A stretch of 39,267 nucleotides of DNA from Arthrobacter sp. ISL-65 (GTDB taxonomy: Bacteria; Actinomycetota; Actinomycetes; Actinomycetales; Micrococcaceae). The position numbers and the translations under genes were made by a program. The notes below the pieces were generated by a model. That model was not told the DNA's origin and searched no databases. It saw only the letters and a list, made by a program, of their open reading frames with translations. Below are positions 1 through 7,745 of this stretch, piece after piece; the first letter of the stretch is position 1; each line of letters opens with the position of its first letter. The stretch is from positions 1-39,267 of the forward strand of contig NZ_JAGGPN010000069.1 in NCBI RefSeq assembly GCF_018613795.1, written 5' to 3'.

Positions 1-4
1 CCTC

Positions 5-62
5 ACAGACACTTGAGGCCCTTAGGAAGCGCTTCCCAGGGGCCCCAAGTGTCCGTTCGCGC
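5..62. repeat. Palindromic repeat, copy 1 (imperfect)
   Basis: An imperfect palindrome centred near position 30/31, just downstream of the biotin carboxylase stop codon. Its right half (about 32-62) matches the right half of the perfect palindrome at 5203-5268 at all but one base. Its left half has diverged, most clearly at the outer end. It could act as a terminator for the minus-strand operon, but length and sequence conservation with the second copy mark it as a dispersed repeat element. No gene is visible between position 1 and 84. Confidence 0.8.
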
Positions 63-84
63 AAGCGTGGTGCTGGCGGCCGGC

Positions 85-1854
85 CTAGCCGATGAGCGCC
101 AGGACCGAACCGGCGGTAACCACTTCTCCGGCCCCGGCCCCGGCCGCGACGCCGGAGACGACTCCGCCGCGGTGGGCGGGAACGCTGGTTTCCATCTTCA
201 TCGCCTCCAGGACCACCACCGGATCTCCGGCAGCCACCTCGGCGCCCGGCTCCACGAGCCACTTCACCACGGAGCCGCTCATGGCGGCGCGGAGCTGCGC
301 CGGGTCGGAGGCGCCGGACCCACCGTCGGGAGAGCCAGCGGCAGGCGCGGCCCCCAGTCCGCCGGGAAGGGCCTGGCCTGAGCGGGCCCAGCCGTCCAGC
401 AGGTCGGCGGGAAGTCCGACGGCGAGCCGACGGCCGTCCAGGTCCACGGTGATGGTGCGCCGTCGGCCTTCGGGACCGGTGGGGCTGAAATCAGGATCGG
501 CCGGGATCTGGCCGGCGAAGTCCGTCTCGATCCAGCGGGTGTGGATGTCCAGGCCGGTCTCCGAAGTGAAGTCCTGCGCCTCCACCACCGCGCGGTGGAA
601 CGGCAGGACCGTGGCCACTCCGCCGATGCTGATCTCCGCCAGCGCGCGGCGGGCCCGCCGCAGCGCCTGCTGGCGGTCGGCTCCGGTGACGATCAGCTTC
701 GCCAGGAGCGAGTCGAACTGCGGTGCCACGAAGGAGCCGGACCGGACTCCGGTGTCCACCCGGATGCCGGGGCCGGTGGGCGCGGTGAACTCGGTGAGAG
801 TGCCGGGGGAGGGCAGGAAGCCGCGCCCCACGTCCTCGGCGTTGATCCTGAATTCAAAGGCATGGCCCCGCGGAGCCGGATCGTCCGTAAGTGACAGCCG
901 TTCCCCGGCGGCGATCCGGAACTGCTCCTGGACCAGGTCGATCCCGGTGGTTTCCTCGGTGATGGGGTGTTCCACCTGCAGCCGCGTGTTCACCTCGAGG
1001 AAGGCGACGGTGCCATCGGCGGCGACCAGGAACTCTACCGTTCCCGCACCCGAGTAGCCGGCTTCCCGGCAAACTGCCTTGGCGGCGTCGTAAATCTGGA
1101 CCCGCTGCCCGTCGTTGAGGAACGGCGCCGGGGCCTCCTCCACCAGCTTCTGGTGGCGGCGCTGGAGGGAACAGTCCCGGGTTCCGACGACGATGACGTT
1201 GCCGCGCGTATCGGCCAGCACCTGCGCCTCCACATGGCGCGGCCGGTCCAGGTAGCGTTCCACGAAGCATTCGCCACGGCCGAACGCAGCCACCGCCTCG
1301 CGCACGGCGGAGTCGAAGGCCTCCTCGACCTCCTCAATGTTCCGGACCACCTTCAGGCCGCGGCCGCCGCCGCCGAAGGCTGCCTTGATGGCGATCGGGA
1401 GCCCGTGCTCCGCCACGAAGGCGCGGGCCTCGGCGGCGGATTCCACCGGCCCGTCGCTGCCTGCCACGAGCGGGGCGCCAGCGCGAACCGCGATCGCGCG
1501 TGCCGTGATCTTGTTGCCCAGCTGGCGGATCGCCTCCGGCGACGGCCCGATCCACGCGAGTCCGGCATCCAGCACCGCCTGGGCAAAATCCGCGTTCTCG
1601 GACAGGAAGCCGTACCCGGGGTGGACAGCGTCCGCTCCGGAGGCGGCAGCAGCGCCCAGGAGTTTCTCGATGTTCAGGTACGTGTCCGCCGGGGAGTTGC
1701 CGCCAAGGCTGAACGCCTCGTCCGCGGCAGCGACGTGCATGGCGTCCGCGTCGATGTCTGCATATACAGCCACGGAGGCCAGCTGCGCGTCGTCGCAGGC
1801 TCGGGCGATGCGGACGGCAATTTCACCGCGGTTGGCAATGAGGACCTTGTGCAT
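85..1854 (-). CDS. Biotin carboxylase with C-terminal biotin carboxyl carrier domain
   Basis: A 589-residue acyl-CoA carboxylase alpha-type protein. The N-terminal biotin carboxylase part opens with MHKVLIANRGEIAVR; it has the HPGYGFLSEN motif, the ATP-grasp glycine loop (KAAFGGGGRGLK, near residue 160) and the EVNTRLQVEHPITE active-site block near 290. The C-terminus is a biotinyl domain with EAMKMET, placing the biotinylated lysine at about K553. By family knowledge it uses ATP and bicarbonate to carboxylate its own biotin. It is the last gene of the pxpA operon: its ATG shares one base with the pxpB-pxpC stop (TGATG), so translation is coupled. No acyl-CoA carboxyltransferase beta subunit lies next to it; the neighbouring AHS1/AHS2 fusion belongs to the fold used as carboxyltransferase by urea carboxylase. 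The substrate is unknown. Confidence 0.93.
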   Translation of the reverse strand: MHKVLIANRGEIAVRIARACDDAQLASVAVYADIDADAMHVAAADEAFSLGGNSPADTYLNIEKLLGAAAASGADAVHPGYGFLSENADFAQAVLDAGLAWIGPSPEAIRQLGNKITARAIAVRAGAPLVAGSDGPVESAAEARAFVAEHGLPIAIKAAFGGGGRGLKVVRNIEEVEEAFDSAVREAVAAFGRGECFVERYLDRPRHVEAQVLADTRGNVIVVGTRDCSLQRRHQKLVEEAPAPFLNDGQRVQIYDAAKAVCREAGYSGAGTVEFLVAADGTVAFLEVNTRLQVEHPITEETTGIDLVQEQFRIAAGERLSLTDDPAPRGHAFEFRINAEDVGRGFLPSPGTLTEFTAPTGPGIRVDTGVRSGSFVAPQFDSLLAKLIVTGADRQQALRRARRALAEISIGGVATVLPFHRAVVEAQDFTSETGLDIHTRWIETDFAGQIPADPDFSPTGPEGRRRTITVDLDGRRLAVGLPADLLDGWARSGQALPGGLGAAPAAGSPDGGSGASDPAQLRAAMSGSVVKWLVEPGAEVAAGDPVVVLEAMKMETSVPAHRGGVVSGVAAGAGAGEVVTAGSVLALIG

Positions 1855-3638
1855 CAGTTGCTCGCTTTTCTGTCTGGAGTTTCTTCTGAGGGGCCGGCGG
1901 GGGCGGCAGTTTCGGGGGCGATGCGGAAGCGGATGCTGCCGCCGATCGGGACCTGGGCGGCCAGGTCGAGCTGGTGGTCCACCACCACGCCGATCACCGG
2001 GTACCCGCCTGTGATCGGATGGTCGGCGAGGAAGAGCACGGGCAGGCCTTCGGGCGGCATCTGGATGGCGCCGGCCACCGTTCCTTCGCTGGGAAGCTCA
2101 CCGGCGCGGCTCCGCTCCAGGGGTGTTCCCTGCAGCCTCATGCCCACGCGGTTGGACTCAGGCTTGACCGTCCAGTCCTGCGCGCACAGTGAATCCAGGG
2201 CGGCCTGGTCGAACCAGTCCGCGCGCGGGCCCGGAACGATGTCCAGCACGGTGACGTCCTCGCCCGGATAGTCAGGCTGAATTTCCGGGCTGCCCACGAC
2301 GCCGGACTCGGCCGCGCCGCCGGACGGCAGCAGCTGGCCGGCCGCCAGCGGCTTCGGTCCTATCCCGGACATGGTGTCCGTAGATCGGCTGCCCAGCACT
2401 GGCGGGGCATCGACGCCGCCGCGGACGGCTACATAGCTGCGGAAGCCGGCGTCGGGAACACCGATGGTGAGGATTTCGCCGTCGAGGAGGGCGAACGGCG
2501 CGGCCACCGGGACGGTGCGCTGCCGATCTTCTGTATCACCGGTTTCCGTTTCCTTGGGGGAGGCCGACGGCGTCACGACGGTGAGTGTCGACGGCGCCCC
2601 AGCAACGGCCAGGACCTGGTCCCCGACGGCCTGGAGCCTGAGTCCGCCGGAGACGGTCTCGATGGCGGCGGCCGACGGAGCGTTCCCGACGAGGCGGTTA
2701 GCCCTGCGGAGCGAGGCCCGGTCCAGCGCGCCGGCGGCGGAGACGCCGAGTGCTGAATGCCCCTGCCGGCCAAGGTCCTGGATGAGGCTGTGGATCCCGG
2801 GCGACAGGACACGGAGCCCGGAGGTGGTTTGCGGAACCTTCTGCAGGCTATCTGTCTGTTGGCTGTCCCCTTCAGCTGCGCCTGATCCTTCCGGTGCCAG
2901 CTGGACCACGTCGCGGACGGCGCGGAACTGGACCCGGTACCCGGGGCTGGCCAGCGCGGGTTCGGGGCGGTCGAGGTCCCACATTTTGGCTCCGGTGCGG
3001 CCGATAAGCTGCCAGCCTCCCGGCGACTTGCGCGGGTAGACGGCCGAGTAGTTGCCGGCCAGCGCCACCGAACCCGCCGGGACCGCCGTGCGCGGGGAAC
3101 TCCGGCGCGGAACCTCCAGCGCCTGGTTCTCGCCCACCATGTACCCAAAGCCCGGTGCGAAGCCCGCGAAGGCAACGGTCCAGACCTGGTCCGTGTGGGC
3201 TGCAATCACGCCGTCGGCACCGAGGCCGGTCAGCTTCCCCACCTCGGCGAGATCCTCGCCGTCGTACACGGTGTCAATGACCACCAGGCCGCCGGCCTGC
3301 TCCGCCGGTGCCGTGAGGTCCAGCTCCAGGAGAGCCTGCCCGATGCGCCGTGCGGCCGCGGGGGATTCGGCCCTGACCATGACGGTCTCGGCGGCGGCCA
3401 GGACATCCTGCTGGCCCGGAAACGGAGCCTCGAGGAGCGCGGCCTGCAGGGCAAGGACATCCTGCGTTCCGGAAACCTCGGCGAGGATGGTGCGCGTTCC
3501 CACCGGCCGCACCGCGCGGACCCTGCCGGGGCGGGCGGCACTCGAAGGCGGAGTGTTTGGGGGCGAGTCCCAAGCGGGCTGGCCTGATGAGGGCATGTCA
3601 ACAGTGTTTGCCATCGCGTCCTGAATCCGTCGTTTCAT
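1854..3638 (-). CDS. pxpB-pxpC: 5-oxoprolinase subunits B and C fused (KipI-KipA, AHS1-AHS2 domains)
   Basis: A 594-residue fusion. The N-terminal half (about 40-245) is AHS1/KipI/PxpB, with the GFAPGFGYM signature and the PRRSSPRTAVPAGSVALAG stretch. The C-terminal half (about 280-575) is AHS2/KipA/PxpC, recognisable from DLGRQGHSALGVSAAGALDR and a following NRLVGN. A Gln/Ser-rich linker joins them. PxpB and PxpC work with PxpA in ATP-dependent opening of 5-oxo-L-proline to glutamate. The same two domains form the carboxyltransferase part of urea carboxylase and the KipI/KipA pair of Bacillus. The start at 3638 lies one base after the pxpA stop; an ATG at 3614 with AGGA four bases upstream is an alternative that would remove eight residues. 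Separate genes in many bacteria, fused here. Confidence 0.9.
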   Translation of the reverse strand: MKRRIQDAMANTVDMPSSGQPAWDSPPNTPPSSAARPGRVRAVRPVGTRTILAEVSGTQDVLALQAALLEAPFPGQQDVLAAAETVMVRAESPAAARRIGQALLELDLTAPAEQAGGLVVIDTVYDGEDLAEVGKLTGLGADGVIAAHTDQVWTVAFAGFAPGFGYMVGENQALEVPRRSSPRTAVPAGSVALAGNYSAVYPRKSPGGWQLIGRTGAKMWDLDRPEPALASPGYRVQFRAVRDVVQLAPEGSGAAEGDSQQTDSLQKVPQTTSGLRVLSPGIHSLIQDLGRQGHSALGVSAAGALDRASLRRANRLVGNAPSAAAIETVSGGLRLQAVGDQVLAVAGAPSTLTVVTPSASPKETETGDTEDRQRTVPVAAPFALLDGEILTIGVPDAGFRSYVAVRGGVDAPPVLGSRSTDTMSGIGPKPLAAGQLLPSGGAAESGVVGSPEIQPDYPGEDVTVLDIVPGPRADWFDQAALDSLCAQDWTVKPESNRVGMRLQGTPLERSRAGELPSEGTVAGAIQMPPEGLPVLFLADHPITGGYPVIGVVVDHQLDLAAQVPIGGSIRFRIAPETAAPAGPSEETPDRKASN

Positions 3639-3639
3639 G

Positions 3640-4398
3640 CTAGACGAAGGCCTTGATGTTGATGCCGGCGGCGTCGAGCGCGCGCTTCACGGCCACGGCC
3701 ATGGCCACCGCGCCGGGTGAATCCCCGTGGACGCACACCGATTCCGCGTTGATCAACAGGTCCGAGCCGTCGATCGCGGTGATGGCCTCCCCGGTGGTCA
3801 TCTGCAGGACGCGGGCGGCAACGGCCTCCGGGTCCTCCAGGACTGACCCGGGCTGGGAGCGGGAAGTGAGCGTGCCGTCGGGGTTGTACGCACGGTCCGC
3901 GAATGCCTCGGAGACGGCGCGGAGCCCGGCCGTCTCCGCGAGCCGCAGCACCTCGGATCCGGGCAGGCCAAGGATGGGCAGGCCGGGATCCACCGCCTTC
4001 ACCGCTTCCACGACGGCGCGTGCCTGGGCGGTGTTGTGGACGATGGCGTTGTAGAGGCCGCCGTGCGGCTTCACGTAGCGGACCCTGGTGCCGGCGGTCG
4101 CTGCCAATGCTTGCAGCGCGCCAATCTGGTAGACGACGTCGTCGGCCAACTCGCGCGGGTCGACCTCCATATAGCGGCGGCCGAATCCGGCCAAGTCGCG
4201 GTAGCCAACATGCGCCCCGACCACTACGCCTGCGTTGGTGGCGGCCTCGCAGGTTGCCCGGATGACGCTGGGGTCCCCGGCGTGGAATCCGCAGGCGACG
4301 TTGGCGCTCGACACGGAGGCCATCATTGCTGCATCGTCTCCCAGGCTCCATCGCCCGAAGGATTCACCGACGTCACTGTTCAAATCAATTGCGTGCAT
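3640..4398 (-). CDS. pxpA: 5-oxoprolinase subunit A (LamB/YcsF family)
   Basis: A 252-residue LamB/YcsF protein, the usual length for PxpA. Diagnostic motifs are DLNSDVGESFG at the N-terminus, ANVACGFHAGDP, GAHVGYRDLAGFGRR and VKPHGGLYN, and the C-terminus ends INIKAF. With PxpB and PxpC it hydrolyses 5-oxoproline, a by-product of glutathione and glutamine chemistry, to glutamate using ATP. I chose the ATG at 4398 because GAGGG sits five bases upstream on the minus strand; an ATG at 4410 in the same frame lacks a good ribosome binding site. It heads the pxpA, pxpB-pxpC, biotin carboxylase operon and is divergent from a GntR regulator, whose putative operator lies in the shared promoter region. 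Confidence 0.93.
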   Translation of the reverse strand: MHAIDLNSDVGESFGRWSLGDDAAMMASVSSANVACGFHAGDPSVIRATCEAATNAGVVVGAHVGYRDLAGFGRRYMEVDPRELADDVVYQIGALQALAATAGTRVRYVKPHGGLYNAIVHNTAQARAVVEAVKAVDPGLPILGLPGSEVLRLAETAGLRAVSEAFADRAYNPDGTLTSRSQPGSVLEDPEAVAARVLQMTTGEAITAIDGSDLLINAESVCVHGDSPGAVAMAVAVKRALDAAGINIKAFV

Positions 4399-4451
4399 TG
4401 TGACCCTCATCTCAACTTGTCCTTACACAAGGATGCACCCTCCGACAGGAA

Positions 4452-4472
4452 TGTTCAACAATTCAACAATCC
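4452..4472. promoter_or_regulatory. Putative GntR operator in the pxpA/gntR divergent promoter
   Basis: Contains TGTTCAACAA (4452-4461) followed by a second TTCAACAAT and ending in ACAATCC (4466-4472). TGTTCAACAA and ACAATCC both recur upstream of the MHS transporter (5321-5330 and 5353-5359). The site sits just upstream of the regulator's -10 element and over the likely -35 region of pxpA (TTGAAC on the minus strand). I infer a binding site for the GntR protein encoded at 4503. Confidence 0.5.
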
Positions 4473-4490
4473 CTTTGTGGTTGGTTCGTG

Positions 4491-4505
4491 TAAATTCGGT
4501 GTATG
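4491..4505 (+). promoter_or_regulatory. -10 element of a leaderless gntR transcript
   Basis: TAAATT at 4491-4496 fits the actinobacterial TANNNT -10 pattern. It lies exactly six bases before the ATG at 4503, so the transcript would begin at or next to the start codon. No Shine-Dalgarno sequence precedes the ATG. No convincing -35 hexamer is visible. Confidence 0.5.
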
Positions 4506-5177
4506 GCCACAGTCAATCCGAGTCCAGGCGTATCCCGGCTGCGCGTCGCCGTGCCCGCGGTGGCCACCCGCGTTGCGAGTGAGTTGCGGCTCCAAATTGC
4601 GGAAGGTGCGCTTCTTCCCGGGACGAAGCTGAAGGAGGAAGCACTCTCCGAGGAGCTCGGGGTCTCACGCAACACCGTACGCGAGGCGTTTGCCGAGCTC
4701 GCCAGCGAGCGCCTGGTGGTCCGCCAGCCCAACCGTGGGGTCTTTGTTGCCAGCCTCGAGGTCAGCGACATCCATGACGTTTACGCCGTCCGGCGCGCCA
4801 TTGAAGTCAGTGCGGTCCGCGGTGGCGGTAGTGCCGAAAGCATCGCCGCCGTGCGCGCGGCCGTGGAGGAAGGGAAGCGCGCCGCCGAGGCCGGCGACAG
4901 CGAGGGGCTGGGCAGCGCGAACGCGCATTTCCATGGTGCCCTGGTGGCGATGGCCGGCAGTGAACGCCTGAATGTCATCATGTCGCAGGTGCTGGCCGAG
5001 ATGCGGCTGTTCTTCCACAAGGCCTCCATTGCCGGCGGTTTCTACCAGGACTACCTCGCGGACAATGACCAGATCTGCAGGGCCCTCGAAGCCGGGGACA
5101 ATGACCTCGCAGCCGAGCGCCTCCTCTCCTACCTCGCCAGGTCCGAAGAGCACCAGACCGCTGTCCACGCGTCCTAG
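4503..5177 (+). CDS. GntR-family regulator, FadR/FCD type (pxp cluster)
   Basis: A 224-residue protein with an N-terminal winged helix-turn-helix (about 15-80: LKEEALSEELGVSRNTVREA, then a RGVFVA wing) and a C-terminal all-helical FCD ligand-binding domain (about 85-215) containing the NAHFHGAL histidine motif typical of metal/carboxylate-binding FCD proteins. Family members are usually repressors released by an organic-acid effector. It is divergent from pxpA with about 104 bp between start codons, so it probably controls the pxp operon, itself and, through a related site, the MHS transporter at 5512. A plausible effector is 5-oxoproline or glutamate; that is inference. The start appears leaderless. 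Confidence 0.92.
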   Translation: MATVNPSPGVSRLRVAVPAVATRVASELRLQIAEGALLPGTKLKEEALSEELGVSRNTVREAFAELASERLVVRQPNRGVFVASLEVSDIHDVYAVRRAIEVSAVRGGGSAESIAAVRAAVEEGKRAAEAGDSEGLGSANAHFHGALVAMAGSERLNVIMSQVLAEMRLFFHKASIAGGFYQDYLADNDQICRALEAGDNDLAAERLLSYLARSEEHQTAVHAS

Positions 5178-5202
5178 CTGACGCGTCCCACTGGGCCCAT
5201 AC

Positions 5203-5268
5203 AGCGCGAACGGACACTTGTGGCCCCTGGGAAACGCTTCCCAGGGGCCACAAGTGTCCGTTCGCGCT
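5203..5268. repeat. Perfect long palindrome, copy 2
   Basis: A 66-base inverted repeat with 31-bp perfectly complementary arms (5203-5233 and 5238-5268) and a four-base ACGC loop. The outer ends read AGCGCGAACGGACACTTG and its complement. It lies 25 bases after the gntR stop and about 25 bases before the MHS promoter. There is no T-tract, so it is not a standard intrinsic terminator, although such a stem could stop polymerase. Its right half is almost identical to the element at 5-62. Confidence 0.93.
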
Positions 5269-5292
5269 TAATCGGTGCAGCCCTTCCACCCC

Positions 5293-5321
5293 TTGACGGT
5301 GTGATCCAGGTCGCGTACATT
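5293..5321 (+). promoter_or_regulatory. Promoter of the MHS transporter
   Basis: TTGACG (5293-5298), a 17-bp spacer and TACATT (5316-5321) form a good sigma-70-type promoter, giving a start near 5328 and a leader of about 185 bases. The predicted operator overlaps the transcription start. The 5178-5511 interval otherwise holds only the palindrome and the operator; I see no gene in it. Confidence 0.6.
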
Positions 5322-5359
5322 GTTCAACAAGTTCGGATTGTTCTACATTTCCACAATCC
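5321..5359. promoter_or_regulatory. Putative GntR operator upstream of the MHS transporter
   Basis: TGTTCAACAA at 5321-5330 is followed by an inverted repeat GGATTGT (5335-5341) / ACAATCC (5353-5359). The same TGTTCAACAA and ACAATCC words occur in the pxpA/gntR promoter at 4452-4472. Its position over the promoter start site fits repression. Confidence 0.5.
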
Positions 5360-5511
5360 AACAGAACGCTCCGCTTTCGGCGGCTGTCCGGGGGAAGCCG
5401 CCAACCAGCCTCTAGTGCCCGCGCCTGTCAACGTCGCAGGCCCGGGCCGGCCGGCACACCAGCACATCCGCAGCACAGCGGATGGCATCCACACTCTCCA
5501 TGGAGGAACAA

Positions 5512-6873
5512 ATGGCCAATCAATCCGCAATGGCCTCCCGGGGTCCCAGGCCCGCTGTCGGGCGCAAGGGCATGTACAAAGCGTTCGCGGCCAGCCTCAC
5601 CGGGACTGCACTGGAGTTCTACGACTTCGCGGTCTACTCCGCCGCGGCCGCCATCGTTTTCCCGCTGATCTTCTTCCCGGCCTCGGACCCCGTGACGGGC
5701 ACCCTGCTGGCGTTCTCGACCTACGCGGTGGGCTATATTTCCCGGCCGGTCGGCGGCATCATTTTCGGCCGGCTCGGCGACGAGATCGGCCGCAAGAAAA
5801 TCCTGGTCATCACGCTGATGCTGATCGGCGTCGCCACCTTCCTCATCGGCCTGCTGCCTACCTATGGCAACATCGGCATCCTGGCCCCGGCCATCCTCGT
5901 TTTCCTGCGGTTCGCGCAGGGCGTCGGCGTGGGCGGCGAGTGGGGCGGCGCGGTCCTGCTCTCCAGTGAATTCGGCGACCCGCGCCGCCGCGGCTTCTGG
6001 GCCTCGGCGGCACAGATCGGTCCGCCCGCCGGCAACCTGATGGCCAACGGTGCGCTCGCCGTCCTCACGCTCACCCTGTCCGAACAGGCCTTCCTGGACT
6101 ACGGCTGGCGCATTGCTTTCCTGATCTCGGCCCTGCTGGTGGCGTTCGGCCTGTGGATCCGCCTCAAGCTCGAGGACACTCCCATCTTCAAGGCCATGGA
6201 AGCCCGGGGCGACCAGCCCAAGGCCCCGATCAGGGAAGTCCTCACCACGCAGCGCCGTCCGCTCCTTGCTGCGATGCTCAGCCGCATCGGCCCGGATGTC
6301 ACCTACGCTTTGTGCACCGTCTTTACCCTGACGTACGGCATCCAGGAACTGGGCTTCGACCGCGGCCAGGTGCTCGTGGCGGTGCTGGTCGGTTCAGGAC
6401 TGCAGCTGTTCACTATGCCGCTCGCGGGCGCCATCTCCGACCGGATCAACCGGCGCCTTGTTTACGGCATCGCGGCAGTGGCTGCCGCTGTCTGGGCCTA
6501 CCTGTTCTTCATCGTTCTCGACGGCCGCTCCCCGGTGATGCTCGTGGTGGGAACGGTGCTCGGTCTGCTCTGCCATTCCTTCATGTACGGACCGCAGGCC
6601 GCGTTCGTCGTCGAGCAGTTCACGCCGCGGCTGCGCTCCACCGGCAGTTCGCTGGCCTACACCTTCGCAGGTATTATCGGCGGCGCCATCGCACCATTCA
6701 TGTTCACCCTGCTGCAGAGCACCTTCCACAGCTGGGTCCCGGTGGCCATCTACCTCAGTGTCGCTTGCCTGCTGACACTCGTGGGCTTGGCCATCGGCCG
6801 GGACTCCAATGTCGCCGAGGACGAGGAATACCTGCAGGCATCCACCGAACTTGTGGAGAGCGGCACCCGATGA
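5512..6873 (+). CDS. MFS transporter, metabolite:H+ symporter (MHS) family
   Basis: About 453 residues with the 12-helix MFS layout. Signatures include GTALEFYDFAVYS in helix 1, GRLGDEIGRKK in the helix 2-3 loop and RFAQGVGVGGEWGGAVLLS in helix 4, typical of ShiA/ProP/KgtP-like proton symporters for organic acids, betaines or amino-acid derivatives. I chose the ATG at 5512 because GGAGGA lies four bases upstream; in-frame codons back to 5482 lack such a site. Its last bases overlap the next gene (ATGA). The genomic setting suggests uptake of 5-oxoproline or a relative, which is inference. A close paralogue lies on the other strand at 9302-10705. Confidence 0.9.
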   Translation: MANQSAMASRGPRPAVGRKGMYKAFAASLTGTALEFYDFAVYSAAAAIVFPLIFFPASDPVTGTLLAFSTYAVGYISRPVGGIIFGRLGDEIGRKKILVITLMLIGVATFLIGLLPTYGNIGILAPAILVFLRFAQGVGVGGEWGGAVLLSSEFGDPRRRGFWASAAQIGPPAGNLMANGALAVLTLTLSEQAFLDYGWRIAFLISALLVAFGLWIRLKLEDTPIFKAMEARGDQPKAPIREVLTTQRRPLLAAMLSRIGPDVTYALCTVFTLTYGIQELGFDRGQVLVAVLVGSGLQLFTMPLAGAISDRINRRLVYGIAAVAAAVWAYLFFIVLDGRSPVMLVVGTVLGLLCHSFMYGPQAAFVVEQFTPRLRSTGSSLAYTFAGIIGGAIAPFMFTLLQSTFHSWVPVAIYLSVACLLTLVGLAIGRDSNVAEDEEYLQASTELVESGTR

Positions 6874-7667
6874 ACCAGGCTAACGGACTCGTGGCGCCGG
6901 CCGAGGCCCGCCGGCAGTTCCGCAACGGCCTGGTCACCCCGACCTCCGGCTGGAGCGACGGCTACACGCAGGCGAACCTCATCGCGGTGACGGCGGACTA
7001 TGCCGAGGAATTCCTCGAATTCTGCCGGCTCAATCCCAAGGCCTGCCCTGTCATCGACGTCATTCCGGCCGGGAAGTATGAGAGCTCCCTCGCCGCGGGC
7101 TCGGACATCCGGACCGACATCCCCGCCTACCGGGTGTGGGAGGACGGCGTCCTTTCCGCCGAGGTCCCCGACGCCACCCCGCTCTGGCGGGAGGGCATGG
7201 TGGGCGTGCTGATCGGCTGCAGCTTCACCTTCGAAGCCGCCCTGGCCAGCGCAGGCATCCCGCTGCGCCACACCGAAATGGGGCGCAACGTGCCCATGTA
7301 CCGCACCAGCGTCGAGTGCGCCCCGGCAGGACGGATCCACGGCCCCCTGGTCGTCTCGATGCGCCCGATGCCGGCCGAACTGGTGGAAACCGCCATCAGC
7401 GTGACAGCGGAGGTGCCAAAGGTCCACGGCGCACCGATCCATGTCGGGTCACCCGAGGACCTGGGCATTGCCGATATTTCCCGGCCCGATTTCGGGGATC
7501 CGGTGGACATCCGGCCGGGGGAAGTGCCGGTCTTCTGGGCCTGCGGAGTCACACCGCAGAGCGCGGTGATGGCATCCAGGCCGGCGTTTGCGATCAGCCA
7601 CGCGCCCGGGCACATGTTCATCACTGATATTCCGGAAAGCTCCTACCGCGTGCCGGCAGCGAATTAG
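6870..7667 (+). CDS. DUF1445 / YcsI-type putative hydro-lyase
   Basis: A 265-residue DUF1445 protein beginning MNQANGLVAPAEARRQFRNG. It carries the conserved IGCSFTFEAAL block, followed by RNVPMYRT, CAPAGRIHGPLVVSMRP and, near the end, FWACGVTPQSAVM and SHAPGHMFITD. The family is annotated as putative hydro-lyase; a mitochondrial relative has been reported as D-glutamate cyclase, which interconverts D-glutamate and 5-oxo-D-proline. That link fits this location: Bacillus ycsI also lies in the kip/pxp cluster. The ATG overlaps the transporter stop (ATGA), so the two are translationally coupled. The reaction in this organism is not known from sequence alone. Confidence 0.9.
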   Translation: MNQANGLVAPAEARRQFRNGLVTPTSGWSDGYTQANLIAVTADYAEEFLEFCRLNPKACPVIDVIPAGKYESSLAAGSDIRTDIPAYRVWEDGVLSAEVPDATPLWREGMVGVLIGCSFTFEAALASAGIPLRHTEMGRNVPMYRTSVECAPAGRIHGPLVVSMRPMPAELVETAISVTAEVPKVHGAPIHVGSPEDLGIADISRPDFGDPVDIRPGEVPVFWACGVTPQSAVMASRPAFAISHAPGHMFITDIPESSYRVPAAN

Positions 7668-7678
7668 CCAAGGCGAAA

Positions 7679-7714
7679 GGCGGGGCGGGGCCACCAAGGT
7701 GGCCCTGCCCCGCC
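7679..7714. terminator. Bidirectional hairpin terminator
   Basis: A 17-bp GC-rich stem (7679-7695 / 7698-7714, one G-T pair) between the convergent DUF1445 and amidohydrolase genes. Its right side ends in the CCCCGCCGTCGT motif shared with other terminators in the window. The T-tract is weak. Confidence 0.8.
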
Positions 7715-7745
7715 GTCGTACTTCCCCGAAAACTGTCCGGCGGAT

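Noticed and set aside
967..2271. A 434-codon plus-strand frame opposite the biotin carboxylase
   Set aside because: Antisense to a gene with complete catalytic motifs; its own translation has no family signature.
5203..5268. Palindrome as a standard intrinsic terminator of gntR
   Set aside because: No T-tract follows, the arms are far longer than the window's terminators, and a second copy exists; a repeat element is the better description, though termination is possible.
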